This document shows positions 16,210 to 23,980 of a stretch of DNA of 38,098 bases, piece by piece. The position numbers and the translations under genes are program-made. The DNA comes from an uncultured Oscillospiraceae bacterium (GTDB lineage: Bacteria; Bacillota; Clostridia; Oscillospirales; Oscillospiraceae). A model generated the notes under the pieces. The model searched no databases and had not been told where the DNA came from. It saw only the letters and a list, made by a program, of their open reading frames with translations. Numbering within the stretch: position 1 is the stretch's first letter; every line of letters starts with the position of its first letter. The stretch lies in contig CALXDD010000030.1 in the NCBI GenBank assembly GCA_944386985.1, positions 1-38,098 of the forward strand, read 5' to 3'.

Positions 16210-17093
16210 TTTTTGTCGGTACCCGACGGTGTACTGATAGGTGTTTTGCCTCCGGCGGGTGACTTTTCTCGCCAAAGAAAAGTCACCATCTCCGCGCTAA
16301 GAGCCTCGCTGCGCTCGGTTGCGCTCCGAAACGCCTCGCTGCGGCTCGGTGAAAAGTTGGCTTAGAACCAATGGTTCTAAGGACTCCTTTGTTTCCTATT
16401 ATGGGGAGTCTTGTTCCGTTTGTATCGTTATCTTGTACGGCTGACCCTGCAAGGGGGTGACAGTTCCCCCTGTTTCCGCGCTTCAGCGCGCTCCCCTGGT
16501 GGCCGTTATAGCCTCTGCAATTGTACTGCACTGAAGCCTTCCCCTCGGGGGAAAGAGGCGAAGCGCCGCCTGTGGCGGATGAAGCGAGCCTCTTTCGAGG
16601 ATGCGGCACGATTGGCGGGCACGAATAGTGCCCGGGAATCGTTTTGCCGCGACGGTGGTCAGGTGCCTCCGAAGGAGACGGATGAGGGGAACGGCATCAA
16701 AATTTAACAGATGGATTCGGAGGCAATCTTCCGTAAAATACGAGTTTTGATTTTCCTTCCGAGTTGGTCTGAAGCTTTGGGGTAGCGTTCCCCTCATTCG
16801 TCACGGCTGCGCCGTGCCACCTTCCCCCAGGGGAAGGCTTTTAGACGAAGCAGCCATCGTCTACCCAGCAGGGGAGCGCGCCGAAGCGCGGAATTAGGGG
16901 GACCATGACCGTCGACGGAGCGTCGGAGGCAACAGGACCAACAACAGTCAGGGGGGACTATCGTTCCACGTCAGGACAAGGGAATTCTTAGAACCGTAGG
17001 TTCTAAGCTGATTTTTGCCTACTTTTGTTCAGCGACAAAAGTAGGCCGCCGGAGGCATAACACCTGCCGACGTGCGTCGGCCGCCGACAAAAA
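16210..17093. repeat. Nested inverted-repeat element between cysE and cysS
   Basis: About 880 bases of non-coding DNA have mirror-symmetric modules. The ends read TTTTTGTCGG (16210-16219) and its complement (17084-17093). Next inside are AGGTGTTTTGCCTCCGGCGG (16239-16258) with an inverted near-copy at 17046-17065, each attached to a hairpin ending in (A)4GT (16259-16286, 17017-17046). Then come CTTAGAACC/GGTTCTAAG palindromes (16361-16381, 16987-17007) and CGCGCT-rich blocks (16475-16497, 16870-16892). Further in are CCTTCCCC blocks (about 16535-16556, 16824-16846) and a GATGAGGGGAACG pair (16682-16696, 16788-16802). Short open frames here are not convincing genes. It resembles a MITE-like element or two head-to-head repeats. 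Confidence 0.82.
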
Positions 17094-17106
17094 GCTAAGC
17101 CTCCCG

Positions 17107-17880
17107 TCAGCCGGCTGCCTTCTTCTCCTCCGCCGGGGAGGAGACTGCGGCATCCGCCGGAGCGGCGGACGATACCGCCTCCCCCAGCCCTCTGGCGCAG
17201 GGGGGAACCTCCCCCGACTCCCGCTCCATCTTCTTCAGGCGGCACTCCGCCTGCCGCAGCTGGCGCTCCAGCTCCTCAATCCGATAGCTCAGCGCGGTGA
17301 TCTTCGCCAACGTGGGGTTCTCCACACTGGTCTGGTCCACCTCGTCGGCATAGGAGTGGACCTTCTTCCCTCCCACCCGGACAATCTGGGCCGGAACACC
17401 CACGGCGGTGGCGTTCTCCGGCACCTCCTGCAGCACCACCGCTCCGGCGGCAATGCGGGCGTTGTCGTGGATCACAATGGGCCCCAGCACCTTGGCTCCC
17501 GAGCCCACCATCACATTATTCCCCAATGTGGGGTGGCGCTTCCCCACATCCTTTCCCGTGCCCCCCAGGGTCACCCCCTGATAGAGCAGCACATCGTCCC
17601 CCAGCTCCGCCGTCTCGCCGATGACGATGCCGGTGCCGTGGTCGATCACCAGCCGCCGGCCGATGGTGGCCCCGGGGTGGATCTCAATGCCGGTCCAAAA
17701 CCGGCTCCACTGGCTCACCAGCCGGGCCAGAAACAGCATCTTATGCCGGTACAGCCAGTGGGCCAGCCGGTGATATAGGGTGGCATGGACGCCGCTGTAG
17801 AGGAGAAAAATCTCCAGCTTGCTCCGGGCGGCGGGGTCCCGCCGCTGGTAAGCGCCCAGCGTCTCGCTCAGTCGTATCAT
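17107..17880 (-). CDS. cysE: Serine O-acetyltransferase
   Basis: Transfers acetyl from acetyl-CoA to L-serine, giving O-acetylserine for cysteine synthesis. It is 257 residues. An N-terminal helical domain (SKLEIFLLYSGVHATLYHRL) is followed by a left-handed beta helix of hexapeptide repeats. Family residues include DHGTGIVIGETAELGDDV, QGVTLGGTGKD and KRHPTLGNNVMVGSGAKVLG. H and D residues in the D-H-G-T-G and K-R-H-P-T-L motifs form the expected active site. After about residue 175 the chain ends in a helical tail and then a low-complexity A/E/P region, longer than usual. GAAGGAAGG precedes the ATG at 17880. A T-box leader controls it. No cysK was seen in this window. Confidence 0.95.
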   Translation of the reverse strand: MIRLSETLGAYQRRDPAARSKLEIFLLYSGVHATLYHRLAHWLYRHKMLFLARLVSQWSRFWTGIEIHPGATIGRRLVIDHGTGIVIGETAELGDDVLLYQGVTLGGTGKDVGKRHPTLGNNVMVGSGAKVLGPIVIHDNARIAAGAVVLQEVPENATAVGVPAQIVRVGGKKVHSYADEVDQTSVENPTLAKITALSYRIEELERQLRQAECRLKKMERESGEVPPCARGLGEAVSSAAPADAAVSSPAEEKKAAG

Positions 17881-17917
17881 AGCGGTCCTTCCTTCAAAAA
17901 CTCGGAAAGCCGGAAAC

Positions 17918-17951
17918 AAAAAACGCCCCCTGCCCTTCGGCAGAGAGGCGC
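17918..17951 (-). terminator. T-box regulated terminator
   Basis: A GC-rich stem with a GAA loop followed by six T on the minus strand, 38 bases before the cysE start codon. Confidence 0.88.
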
Positions 17952-18140
17952 ACAGCGCGGTTCCACTCTCGTGTTTCCCTTTCTCGGGCCTGTATCGTGA
18001 CCCCCACGGAGGGCATTGCCCCTCCCGCTCCCGGACGCACCTTCCCCGTCGGTTCCGCAGGGCGGCTTGCAGCCGGTGACCGCCCCTCTCTGTTCGGCGC
18101 CTTGACAGGTACTCTTTCCGTTCCTCGCGGCTTTCCTATC
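17918..18140 (-). promoter_or_regulatory. T-box leader of cysE (cysteine type)
   Basis: On the minus strand the leader contains an AGTA motif and AGAGAG early in stem I. A candidate specifier TGC (18037-18039, in GGTGCGTCC) is followed by the conserved T-box AGAGTGGAACCGCG at 17956-17969. The terminator directly after it (17918-17951) is a GCGCCTCTCTGCC/GGGCAGGGGGCG stem with six T. TGC is a cysteine codon, so uncharged tRNA-Cys should favour read-through. The specifier assignment rests on position and gene context only. Confidence 0.9.
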
Positions 18141-18146
18141 CACATT

Positions 18147-18175
18147 ATATTATCAGCCGCCGCCCCCTGTGTCAA
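18147..18175 (-). promoter_or_regulatory. Promoter of the cysE T-box operon
   Basis: On the minus strand TTGACA (18170-18175), a 17-base spacer and TAATAT (18147-18152). It is divergent from the gntR promoter 30 bases away. Confidence 0.9.
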
Positions 18176-18205
18176 CCCCCTCCTCTCCTTCCCGGAAAAT
18201 TGCCG

Positions 18206-18234
18206 TTGACAGAATACCACCGCCGTGCTATACT
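18206..18234 (+). promoter_or_regulatory. Promoter of the gntR-ABC operon
   Basis: TTGACA (18206-18211), 17 bases and TATACT (18229-18234). Confidence 0.9.
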
Positions 18235-18261
18235 AACTGTACTAATACAGTGAGTACAGTT
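18235..18261 (+). promoter_or_regulatory. Probable GntR (YtrA-type) operator
   Basis: A perfect 9-base inverted repeat, AACTGTACT-N9-AGTACAGTT, begins directly after the -10 box and covers the expected transcription start. It is the likely autoregulatory site of the GntR-family protein encoded downstream. Confidence 0.85.
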
Positions 18262-18278
18262 TAACGGAGGTGGGACCG

Positions 18279-18362
18279 ATGGCCATCACATTACTGGCCC
18301 CCGCTTTAGGGGCGGGGATTTTGCTGGCGATCTTTGCGGCGGCGCTGATCGCCCGGAGATAA
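18279..18362 (+). CDS. Predicted 27-residue single-pass membrane peptide
   Basis: A very short open frame begins ATG at 18279 and encodes a peptide of the form MAITLLAPALGAGI, then LLAIFAAALIA, ending in R-R. Nearly the whole chain is one hydrophobic helix with a positively charged C-terminus. GGAGGT lies seven bases upstream of the ATG, a better site than many long genes here have. It is the first reading frame after the operator and ends 18 bases before gntR. It could be a small membrane protein of the ABC system or a translated leader. No homologue is recognised, and expression is not shown. Confidence 0.6.
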   Translation: MAITLLAPALGAGILLAIFAAALIARR

Positions 18363-18380
18363 AGACAAAGGAGGGATAAG

Positions 18381-18743
18381 GTGATTACACTGAATTACCG
18401 GGACTCCCGACCCATCTACGAACAAATTCGGGACGGACTGCGCCGCCTCATCGTCACCGGGGCTCTGGGCCCCGACGAGAAGCTGCCGTCGGTGCGGTCC
18501 ATGGCCACGGAGCTGGCCATCAATCCCAACACCATCCAGCGGGCCTACGCCCAGCTGGAGGCGGAGGGCTATATCTACTCCATCCCCGGGAAGGGGAGCT
18601 TTGCCGCCCGGATGACCCAGAGCGCCGACGGGCGGAAGGAGGAGCTTTTGGAAAAACTCAGGGAGATCGTGACGGAGCTGTGCTATCTGGGCCTGAGCCG
18701 GGAGGAGATCTGTTCCCTGATCAAGGAGGGGGAAGGCGCATGA
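18381..18743 (+). CDS. GntR-family regulator, YtrA subfamily
   Basis: Short transcriptional repressor of 120 residues with a winged helix at about residues 10-75 and a short C-terminal dimerisation helix pair, which defines the YtrA subgroup. Motifs are SRPIYEQIRDGLRRLIVTG, LPSVRSMATELAINPNTIQR and AYAQLEAEGYIYSIPGKGSF. The start is a GTG at 18381 with AAAGGAGGG upstream. Its stop overlaps the start of the ABC ATPase as ATGA. In Bacillus subtilis, YtrA controls an ABC operon induced by cell-wall-active antibiotics; a similar role here is inference. The inverted repeat at 18235-18261 is its probable binding site. Confidence 0.93.
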   Translation: MITLNYRDSRPIYEQIRDGLRRLIVTGALGPDEKLPSVRSMATELAINPNTIQRAYAQLEAEGYIYSIPGKGSFAARMTQSADGRKEELLEKLREIVTELCYLGLSREEICSLIKEGEGA

Positions 18744-19639
18744 TTGAAGTAAAAAATGTGGTGAAAACCTTTGACGGCTTCCGGGCCCTGGACGATCTGA
18801 CCATGACCGTGCCCGAGGGGGCCATCTACGGACTGGTGGGGCCCAACGGCGCGGGCAAATCCACCATCATCCGCCATCTCACCGGCATCTACCGGCCCGA
18901 CAGCGGCCAGGTGCTGGTGGACGGGGAAGGGGTGTATGAAAACCCCGGGCGGAAGGCTCTGCTGGCCGCCATTCCCGACGACTGGTACTACTTCCCCTCG
19001 GCAAGCGTTGTGGACATGATGCGCTTTTACCGGGGCTTCTATCCCCGGTTTGACGGGGAGCGGTATGAGAAGTTCAAGGAGGTATTCTCCATTCCGGAGA
19101 AGTCCCTCATCCGCCGCCTCAGCAAGGGCATGCAAAAGCAGGTGGCCTTCTGGCTCACCATGTGCTGCCGTCCCAAGTACCTCATTCTGGATGAGCCGGT
19201 GGACGGCCTCGACCCGGTGATGCGCCGGCAGGTGTGGAGCCTGATGATGGCGGATGTGTCGGAGTACGGCACCACAGTGCTGGTAAGCTCCCACAACCTC
19301 CGGGAGCTGGAGGATGTGTGCGACCATGTGGGCATCCTCAGCCGGGGCAGGGTGCTGCTGGAGCGGAGCCTCAGCGACCTCCAGGAGAACATCGTAAAGC
19401 TCCAGGCGGTGTGGAAGGACCAGGAGCCCCCGGCCCTGCCCGGGGACCTGGAGGTGCTGCACACCTCCCATGTGGGACGGGTGTACACCTACATCATCCG
19501 GGGCGCCGCCAGGGTTCTGGAGCAGCGCCTGGCGCCCCTCCAGCCCCTGATGCTGGAGGCCCTGCCTTTGAGCCTGGAGGAGATCTTTATCTATGAACTG
19601 GGAGGTGAGCACTATGCCGTCAAAGAAATCGTACTTTAA
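18740..19639 (+). CDS. ABC transporter ATP-binding protein (YtrB-like)
   Basis: Cytoplasmic ATPase of 299 residues that should power the permease encoded next. Walker A is GLVGPNGAGKSTIIRHLTG near residues 34-52. The signature motif is LSKGMQKQV instead of the usual LSGGQ, a form common in this ABC-2 subgroup. Walker B is YLILDEPVDGLDPV, and the switch histidine lies in VLVSSHNLRELE. After about residue 215 a C-terminal extension follows, as in YtrB-like and Nod-type ATPases. The ATG overlaps the gntR stop by four bases, so the two are translationally coupled. The gene overlaps the permease by 26 bases. Confidence 0.95.
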   Translation: MIEVKNVVKTFDGFRALDDLTMTVPEGAIYGLVGPNGAGKSTIIRHLTGIYRPDSGQVLVDGEGVYENPGRKALLAAIPDDWYYFPSASVVDMMRFYRGFYPRFDGERYEKFKEVFSIPEKSLIRRLSKGMQKQVAFWLTMCCRPKYLILDEPVDGLDPVMRRQVWSLMMADVSEYGTTVLVSSHNLRELEDVCDHVGILSRGRVLLERSLSDLQENIVKLQAVWKDQEPPALPGDLEVLHTSHVGRVYTYIIRGAARVLEQRLAPLQPLMLEALPLSLEEIFIYELGGEHYAVKEIVL

Positions 19640-21491
19640 TCCGGCGCTCTACCGGAAAAATCTCAGCCGGTTCTGGCCGCTGTGGGGCGGCGTGAGCCTG
19701 GTGGGCTGCGTGGCGCCTCTCTACATGCTGCTGACCCTTTTGAGCCGCGGCGGCGCGTATATCCAGATGAGCAGCGTATCCAGCTCCATCTACGCCCTTG
19801 TGACCATTCTGATCCCCGGCTTTCTGCTGGTCTATGCCTCCCTCTGCGGGGTGCTGACCTGGGGCTATCTCTCCAACGCCCGCAGCGTGGGACTCTATCA
19901 CACCCTGCCGGTGAGCCGGACCTGTCTCTTTTTCACCTCCCTGGCCTCGGGGCTTACCATGATGCTGCTGCCCTTTTTGATTGTGGGGACCCTCAGCTCC
20001 CTGGTGCTGCTGTGCTTCGGCATTCTGCCCCTGAAGACGGTGGCCTGGGCGGCGGTGCTGGTGATTGGGATGTGCGTGCTGTTTTTCTCCCTCATCACCC
20101 TTGCCGCCATGGTCTCCGGCAACAGCTTCGCGGTGCTGGCCTTCTACTATCTCGGCAACTTTTTGGCCGCTATACTGGACTGGCTTCTCAGCAGCTTCTC
20201 CAGCGGCTTCCTCTTCGGCATCGCCAACAGCTACACCGGCCGGGTGGAATTTTTCTCCCCCGTTCTGTATATCTACAACCACTTCACCACCTACTACGAC
20301 GGAGAGGCCTACCAGCTGTCCGGCACCTGGTGCATCGGGGTCTACGCCCTGGTGGGCATCGTGCTGCTGGCGCTGTCCCTGCTGCTCTACCGCCGGAGAA
20401 AGAGCGAGAGCGCCGGGGACGTGGTGGCCCAGAGCTGGCTCAAGCCCATCTTCCGCTACGGCGTGGCCCTGCTGTCCGGCCTGACGTTGGGGCAGGTGCT
20501 CTATACCTTCGTATACACCATCCCCTTCGGCGCCAGCCGCTACAAGAGCATCGTCCCCATGGCGGTGTGCGTGCTGGTGACGGCGCTGCTGGGCTACTAT
20601 GTGGCCTCCATGCTGCTGAAAAAGTCCCTGCGGGTGTTCCGGGGGAACTGGCAGGGCCCCCTCACCACGGCCGCCATTGTGGTGATCCTCTGCGGCTGCG
20701 TCAGCTTCGATGTGTTCGGCTCTGTGTCCTATGTACCGGATCTCCAGGAAGTAGACGATGTTATTATCAGCTTTTATGACCGCTCCTTCAGCGCGTCGGG
20801 GGACAGCCGGCTTGCCCAGGAGATTGCGGCGGCCCACCGGGCCATTCTGAAGGACGAAGCCTATATCCGGAGCATGACCAGTGACGGCGGCTACGCCTAT
20901 ACCATGGATGAAAGCGGCGTCCAGGAGACCATGGAGACCACCCTGTATCTGAGCTACCGCATGAAGGACGGCACCATGGTCCAGCGGCGGTACGACATGC
21001 CCCTGGTCCGGGACCGGTGGTACAACCAGCCGGACACCTTTGACTACCTTCTGCGGCAGGCCGTGTACGGGCCGGAGGCCTCCGACGCGGCGGTGACCCC
21101 TGTGCTGGGGGATACCCTGGACAGTCTCTACGGGGAGTACTGGAACAACGACACCGGGGACGTTGTCACCTTCAACCTCACCAGCGACGGGGCGCAGCGA
21201 ATTTACGACGGCCTGCTGGCGGACGCCGCGGCAGGAACGCTCTATGACGACGACATTTTCCGCTACGACTACTATTATAACAACGGCATCAGCGGCAACC
21301 TGGAGTTCTCCTTCCGCTACTGGTCCGAGGAGACCATGAGCCGGGAGGTGGAGTTTGTCCGGGTGGATCTCTCTCCCACCATGACCAACACCATGGCGGC
21401 TCTAAAGGAGGAGGTACCGGAGTGGTTTGCGGGCCTTTCCGAGGCGTCCCAGCTCTCCGCCTTCCCGGATACCGTCTCCGCGGAAACCTGA
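19614..21491 (+). CDS. ABC-2 type permease with large C-terminal domain
   Basis: Membrane subunit of the YtrA-controlled transporter, 625 residues. Residues 1 to about 370 hold roughly eight to ten hydrophobic segments (for example WGGVSLVGCVAPLYMLLTLL and ILIPGFLLVYASLCGVLTWG). From about residue 371 a hydrophilic domain of some 250 residues follows, rich in Y and D, and probably outside the cell. This layout resembles clostridial ABC-2 proteins annotated with a DUF6449-like C-terminal domain; that identity is from memory and untested. GGGAGGTG stands before the ATG at 19614, inside the end of the ATPase gene. The substrate is unknown. A strong terminator lies at 21721. Confidence 0.88.
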   Translation: MPSKKSYFNPALYRKNLSRFWPLWGGVSLVGCVAPLYMLLTLLSRGGAYIQMSSVSSSIYALVTILIPGFLLVYASLCGVLTWGYLSNARSVGLYHTLPVSRTCLFFTSLASGLTMMLLPFLIVGTLSSLVLLCFGILPLKTVAWAAVLVIGMCVLFFSLITLAAMVSGNSFAVLAFYYLGNFLAAILDWLLSSFSSGFLFGIANSYTGRVEFFSPVLYIYNHFTTYYDGEAYQLSGTWCIGVYALVGIVLLALSLLLYRRRKSESAGDVVAQSWLKPIFRYGVALLSGLTLGQVLYTFVYTIPFGASRYKSIVPMAVCVLVTALLGYYVASMLLKKSLRVFRGNWQGPLTTAAIVVILCGCVSFDVFGSVSYVPDLQEVDDVIISFYDRSFSASGDSRLAQEIAAAHRAILKDEAYIRSMTSDGGYAYTMDESGVQETMETTLYLSYRMKDGTMVQRRYDMPLVRDRWYNQPDTFDYLLRQAVYGPEASDAAVTPVLGDTLDSLYGEYWNNDTGDVVTFNLTSDGAQRIYDGLLADAAAGTLYDDDIFRYDYYYNNGISGNLEFSFRYWSEETMSREVEFVRVDLSPTMTNTMAALKEEVPEWFAGLSEASQLSAFPDTVSAET

Positions 21492-21578
21492 CAAAAAAAC
21501 GAACAACTTGAAAAAAAGTATGGGAGCGCAGGTGGATGTCTCCCCGGCGCAAGCCGTCGAACCCACGGTGAGACAAGG

Positions 21579-21608
21579 TTTTCCACAGTTTCCACATACT
21601 TTTCCACA
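21579..21608 (+). other. Cluster of three DnaA-box-like motifs
   Basis: TTTTCCACA at 21579-21587, GTTTCCACA at 21588-21596 and TTTTCCACA at 21600-21608 lie in tandem in the same orientation. They sit in the 286-base gap between the convergent permease and SLH-protein genes. The consensus DnaA box is TTATNCACA, so each has one or two mismatches. AT-rich stretches flank the cluster on both sides. No dnaA, dnaN or rpmH gene is nearby. Confidence 0.45.
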
Positions 21609-21720
21609 GCTTTATGTAAACGCGTTTTTCCTGAAAAAGTGCTGGAATATCCCCGTCTTCTCCCTAAATAAACAACGGGAAAACAGAGGGGTCTCCTCCA
21701 AATGGTCCCGCGGCGGAGAA

Positions 21721-21760
21721 ACACGCCGGGCGGCTTTAAAAGCCGCCCGGCGTGTTTTTT
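21721..21760 (+). terminator. Terminator of the gntR-ABC operon (probably bidirectional)
   Basis: A nearly perfect palindrome ACACGCCGGGCGGCTTT/AAAGCCGCCCGGCGTGT is followed by six T on the plus strand. It lies 17 bases from the stop of the convergent SLH-protein gene and could serve both. Confidence 0.92.
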
Positions 21761-21777
21761 ATGGGGCAGGGGAGCGC

Positions 21778-23730
21778 TTACTCCGCCGCCACCGCCTGGA
21801 AGAGGCGGTAGATGGTCATGTAGGACTGCTCCCGGGTGTAATTCCCTCTGGGGGAGAAGTTGTTGCTGCCGGTGCCGTTCATCACGTTGATGCCGCAGAC
21901 GAAGTTCACCGCATCCTGGAAGATGGAGCTGATGGCGCTGCCGTCGTTGAACTGGATGGCCTCCGCCTGGGTGGTGTCCATGCCCAGCACCTTGGCGGCC
22001 CGGGCCAGGAACGCGGCGGCCTCCTGGCGGGTGATGGAGGCGTAGGGGTCAAACTTGCCCTCGCCCCGGCCGTTGACGATGCCCAGGGCGTAGGCGGCGA
22101 TGACGTCGCTGTCCGTGGCGTCATAGAAGGGGTACTCCTGCTGCCACTGCTCCAGGGTCTTGCCGGTCTTCTCCTTCACGATCACATCGATGTCCTTGCC
22201 CATGGTCTCGCTGACGGCCTGGATGGTCAGATCGCAGAACTCGCCCCGGTTGATGGCGTTGTGATAGAGGTTCTGGAGGTAGGTGGGCACCAGGTTCTCC
22301 TCGATGGCGGCGGTGACCTCCTCATAGGCCCAGCCGCTCATGTCGCTCTTTTCGGGCAGGGCGGGCTGGTAGCTGATGTGGCCAAAGCCGTACTTGCCGT
22401 TCTCCTGGATCACCACATACTCGCTGGGGGCGTAGACCACGGGGGTATCACCGCCCTCCACCTCCTGGAAATAGGTGTCCGGGTCCAGCTTGTCCGCGCC
22501 GGGCACGGCGCTGCCCTTGCTGTCGATGACGTAGGCCTTGCTGCCGTCATACACCACCGCGTAGCCGTCGTCGCCAAAGCCGGTGGTCTGGGCGTACTGG
22601 GCGGGGATGGCCACGCTGCCGTTCTCATCCAGGAAGCCCCACTTGCCGTTCTGCTCAAAGGCGGCCAGACCGAAATTGTAGCTATACAGGTAGTCGTACT
22701 GGAAGGGAATCACCGTCTGGCCGGACTTGTTGATAGCCCCCCACTTGCCGTTGGGATTCTCCACCATGGCAAGGCCCGTAACGCCGAAGACCTCATAGTC
22801 GCCGTACACGTCGGAGACCCGGAAGTCGGCGTAGGCGGGCTGGATGATGAACTTGCCGGTGGCGTCAATGACGCCCCAGCGGCTGGTAACCTCGCCGGTG
22901 GCAATGCTCTCACTGCGGACGCCCACCCAGGCCATGCCCTGGTTGAAGGGCCGCAGATCTGTGTAGACGTAAGCCGTCTCCGAGGACTCCACGGGAACAG
23001 TGAGGGTCTGGCCGGTCTTCAGGTTCAGATACTTCTGATCGCCGCCGGCGGCCGCAAAGATCCCCACGATCAGGGTGTTTTCCGTCACCTGCCAGCCGTA
23101 GGGGTCATACCAGGAGACGCTGTCATCGGCCAAGGGCAGATCCACCGCCCTGCCGGTGGTGTCAAAGAGGTAGGCGCCGGCCTCGTCGGGGTCATAGAAG
23201 CTGATATAGCCGTTGTGGAAGGCCACCGCCGGGGACAGCGTCTCGTCGGTGGTGGAATAGCGAATGGGACCGGTGGTCAGATTGCCGGTCTCCTCGTCGT
23301 AGTAGCCGTTATAGAGAAATTGGGTCTCATTGCCCTTGGTGTCTACAAAGGCCATCTCATAGGTGGTGTACATCCGGCCGGTCTCCGTTCCCTCGCCGGT
23401 CACCCAGTCGTACTCCACCTCCGGATAGGTGTCTACCTTGGCGCCCACGATGGCGTAGCCCTCGCTGAACAGGCCGGCGATGTCATACCGGAAGGGGATG
23501 ACCACCTTGTTGTTCTCGTCGATGTAGCCCCACTTGCCGTTTTTCTCCACCGGGGCCAGACCGTCGCTGAACTGTCCTGCGTTGTCATACTGGGGAGCGA
23601 TGGCCTCTGTATAGGTCAATACGCCCCGCTCTCCCTCCTCCCCGGCGGCCAGGGCCGCCGCGGGCAGGGCGGTGACAGACAGACACGCCGCTGCAAACGC
23701 CGCCAGAATCCGCTTTTTCCAACTCTTCAT
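21778..23730 (-). CDS. Secreted WG-repeat protein with S-layer homology domains
   Basis: Predicted surface protein of 650 residues. Residues 1-29 are a signal peptide (KKRILAAFAAACLS, cleavage near ALA-AG). The middle part has WG (KWG) beta repeats: GKWGYIDENNKVVIPF near 65, GKWGAINKSGQTVIPF near 328 and GKWGFLDENGSVAIP near 362, with weaker copies between. The C-terminal 120 residues contain SLH-like motifs (AYALGIVNGRGEGKFDPYAS with ITRQEAAAFLARA, and INVMNGTGSNNFSPRGNYTR), which usually bind pyruvylated cell-wall polymer. GGAGAGG precedes the ATG. It has its own promoter. Its ligand or role is unknown; WG-repeat proteins are frequent in gut Clostridia. Confidence 0.93.
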   Translation of the reverse strand: MKSWKKRILAAFAAACLSVTALPAAALAAGEEGERGVLTYTEAIAPQYDNAGQFSDGLAPVEKNGKWGYIDENNKVVIPFRYDIAGLFSEGYAIVGAKVDTYPEVEYDWVTGEGTETGRMYTTYEMAFVDTKGNETQFLYNGYYDEETGNLTTGPIRYSTTDETLSPAVAFHNGYISFYDPDEAGAYLFDTTGRAVDLPLADDSVSWYDPYGWQVTENTLIVGIFAAAGGDQKYLNLKTGQTLTVPVESSETAYVYTDLRPFNQGMAWVGVRSESIATGEVTSRWGVIDATGKFIIQPAYADFRVSDVYGDYEVFGVTGLAMVENPNGKWGAINKSGQTVIPFQYDYLYSYNFGLAAFEQNGKWGFLDENGSVAIPAQYAQTTGFGDDGYAVVYDGSKAYVIDSKGSAVPGADKLDPDTYFQEVEGGDTPVVYAPSEYVVIQENGKYGFGHISYQPALPEKSDMSGWAYEEVTAAIEENLVPTYLQNLYHNAINRGEFCDLTIQAVSETMGKDIDVIVKEKTGKTLEQWQQEYPFYDATDSDVIAAYALGIVNGRGEGKFDPYASITRQEAAAFLARAAKVLGMDTTQAEAIQFNDGSAISSIFQDAVNFVCGINVMNGTGSNNFSPRGNYTREQSYMTIYRLFQAVAAE

Positions 23731-23835
23731 AATTTCCCTCTCCTTCTTAATTTTTCCGCCTCAGAACCAGTCCCCCACGGAAAAAGAAAGCGCCCTACCA
23801 TAGGAGATCGATCCTGCAGCAGATGCTGTATTTTC

Positions 23836-23865
23836 AGTATAAGGACACAGGCGGGAGCTTGTCAA
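23836..23865 (-). promoter_or_regulatory. Promoter of the SLH-protein gene
   Basis: On the minus strand TTGACA (23860-23865), 18 bases and TATACT (23836-23841), leaving a leader of about 100 bases with no recognised element. Confidence 0.88.
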
Positions 23866-23926
23866 GCGCTATGAAAGGAAACAGGAATAATCTGTATTTT
23901 TTGGTCTTCTCCGCCGGGGACAGCAG

Positions 23927-23958
23927 AAGGCCCGGTCCTCCTCAGAGGACCGGGCCTT
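23927..23958 (-). terminator. Terminator of the V/A-ATPase operon
   Basis: A 14-base perfect stem AAGGCCCGGTCCTC/GAGGACCGGGCCTT with a four-base loop lies 22 bases after the subunit D stop codon. The T tract on the minus strand is weak (TTCTGCTG). Confidence 0.75.
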
Positions 23959-23980
23959 TTGTGGTTTTGCGGATGCGCGC

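Noticed and set aside
16283-16797. Several short open frames on both strands in the cysE-cysS gap
   Set aside because: They run through inverted repeats and hairpins, have no good ribosome binding sites and overlap one another.
16210-17093. Insertion sequence with transposase
   Set aside because: No transposase reading frame or DDE-like motif is present. Only non-coding inverted modules are seen.
21492-21777. A full chromosomal origin
   Set aside because: Only three imperfect DnaA-box-like motifs are present. No dnaA, dnaN, rpmH or rsmG gene is nearby, and the gap is under 300 bases.
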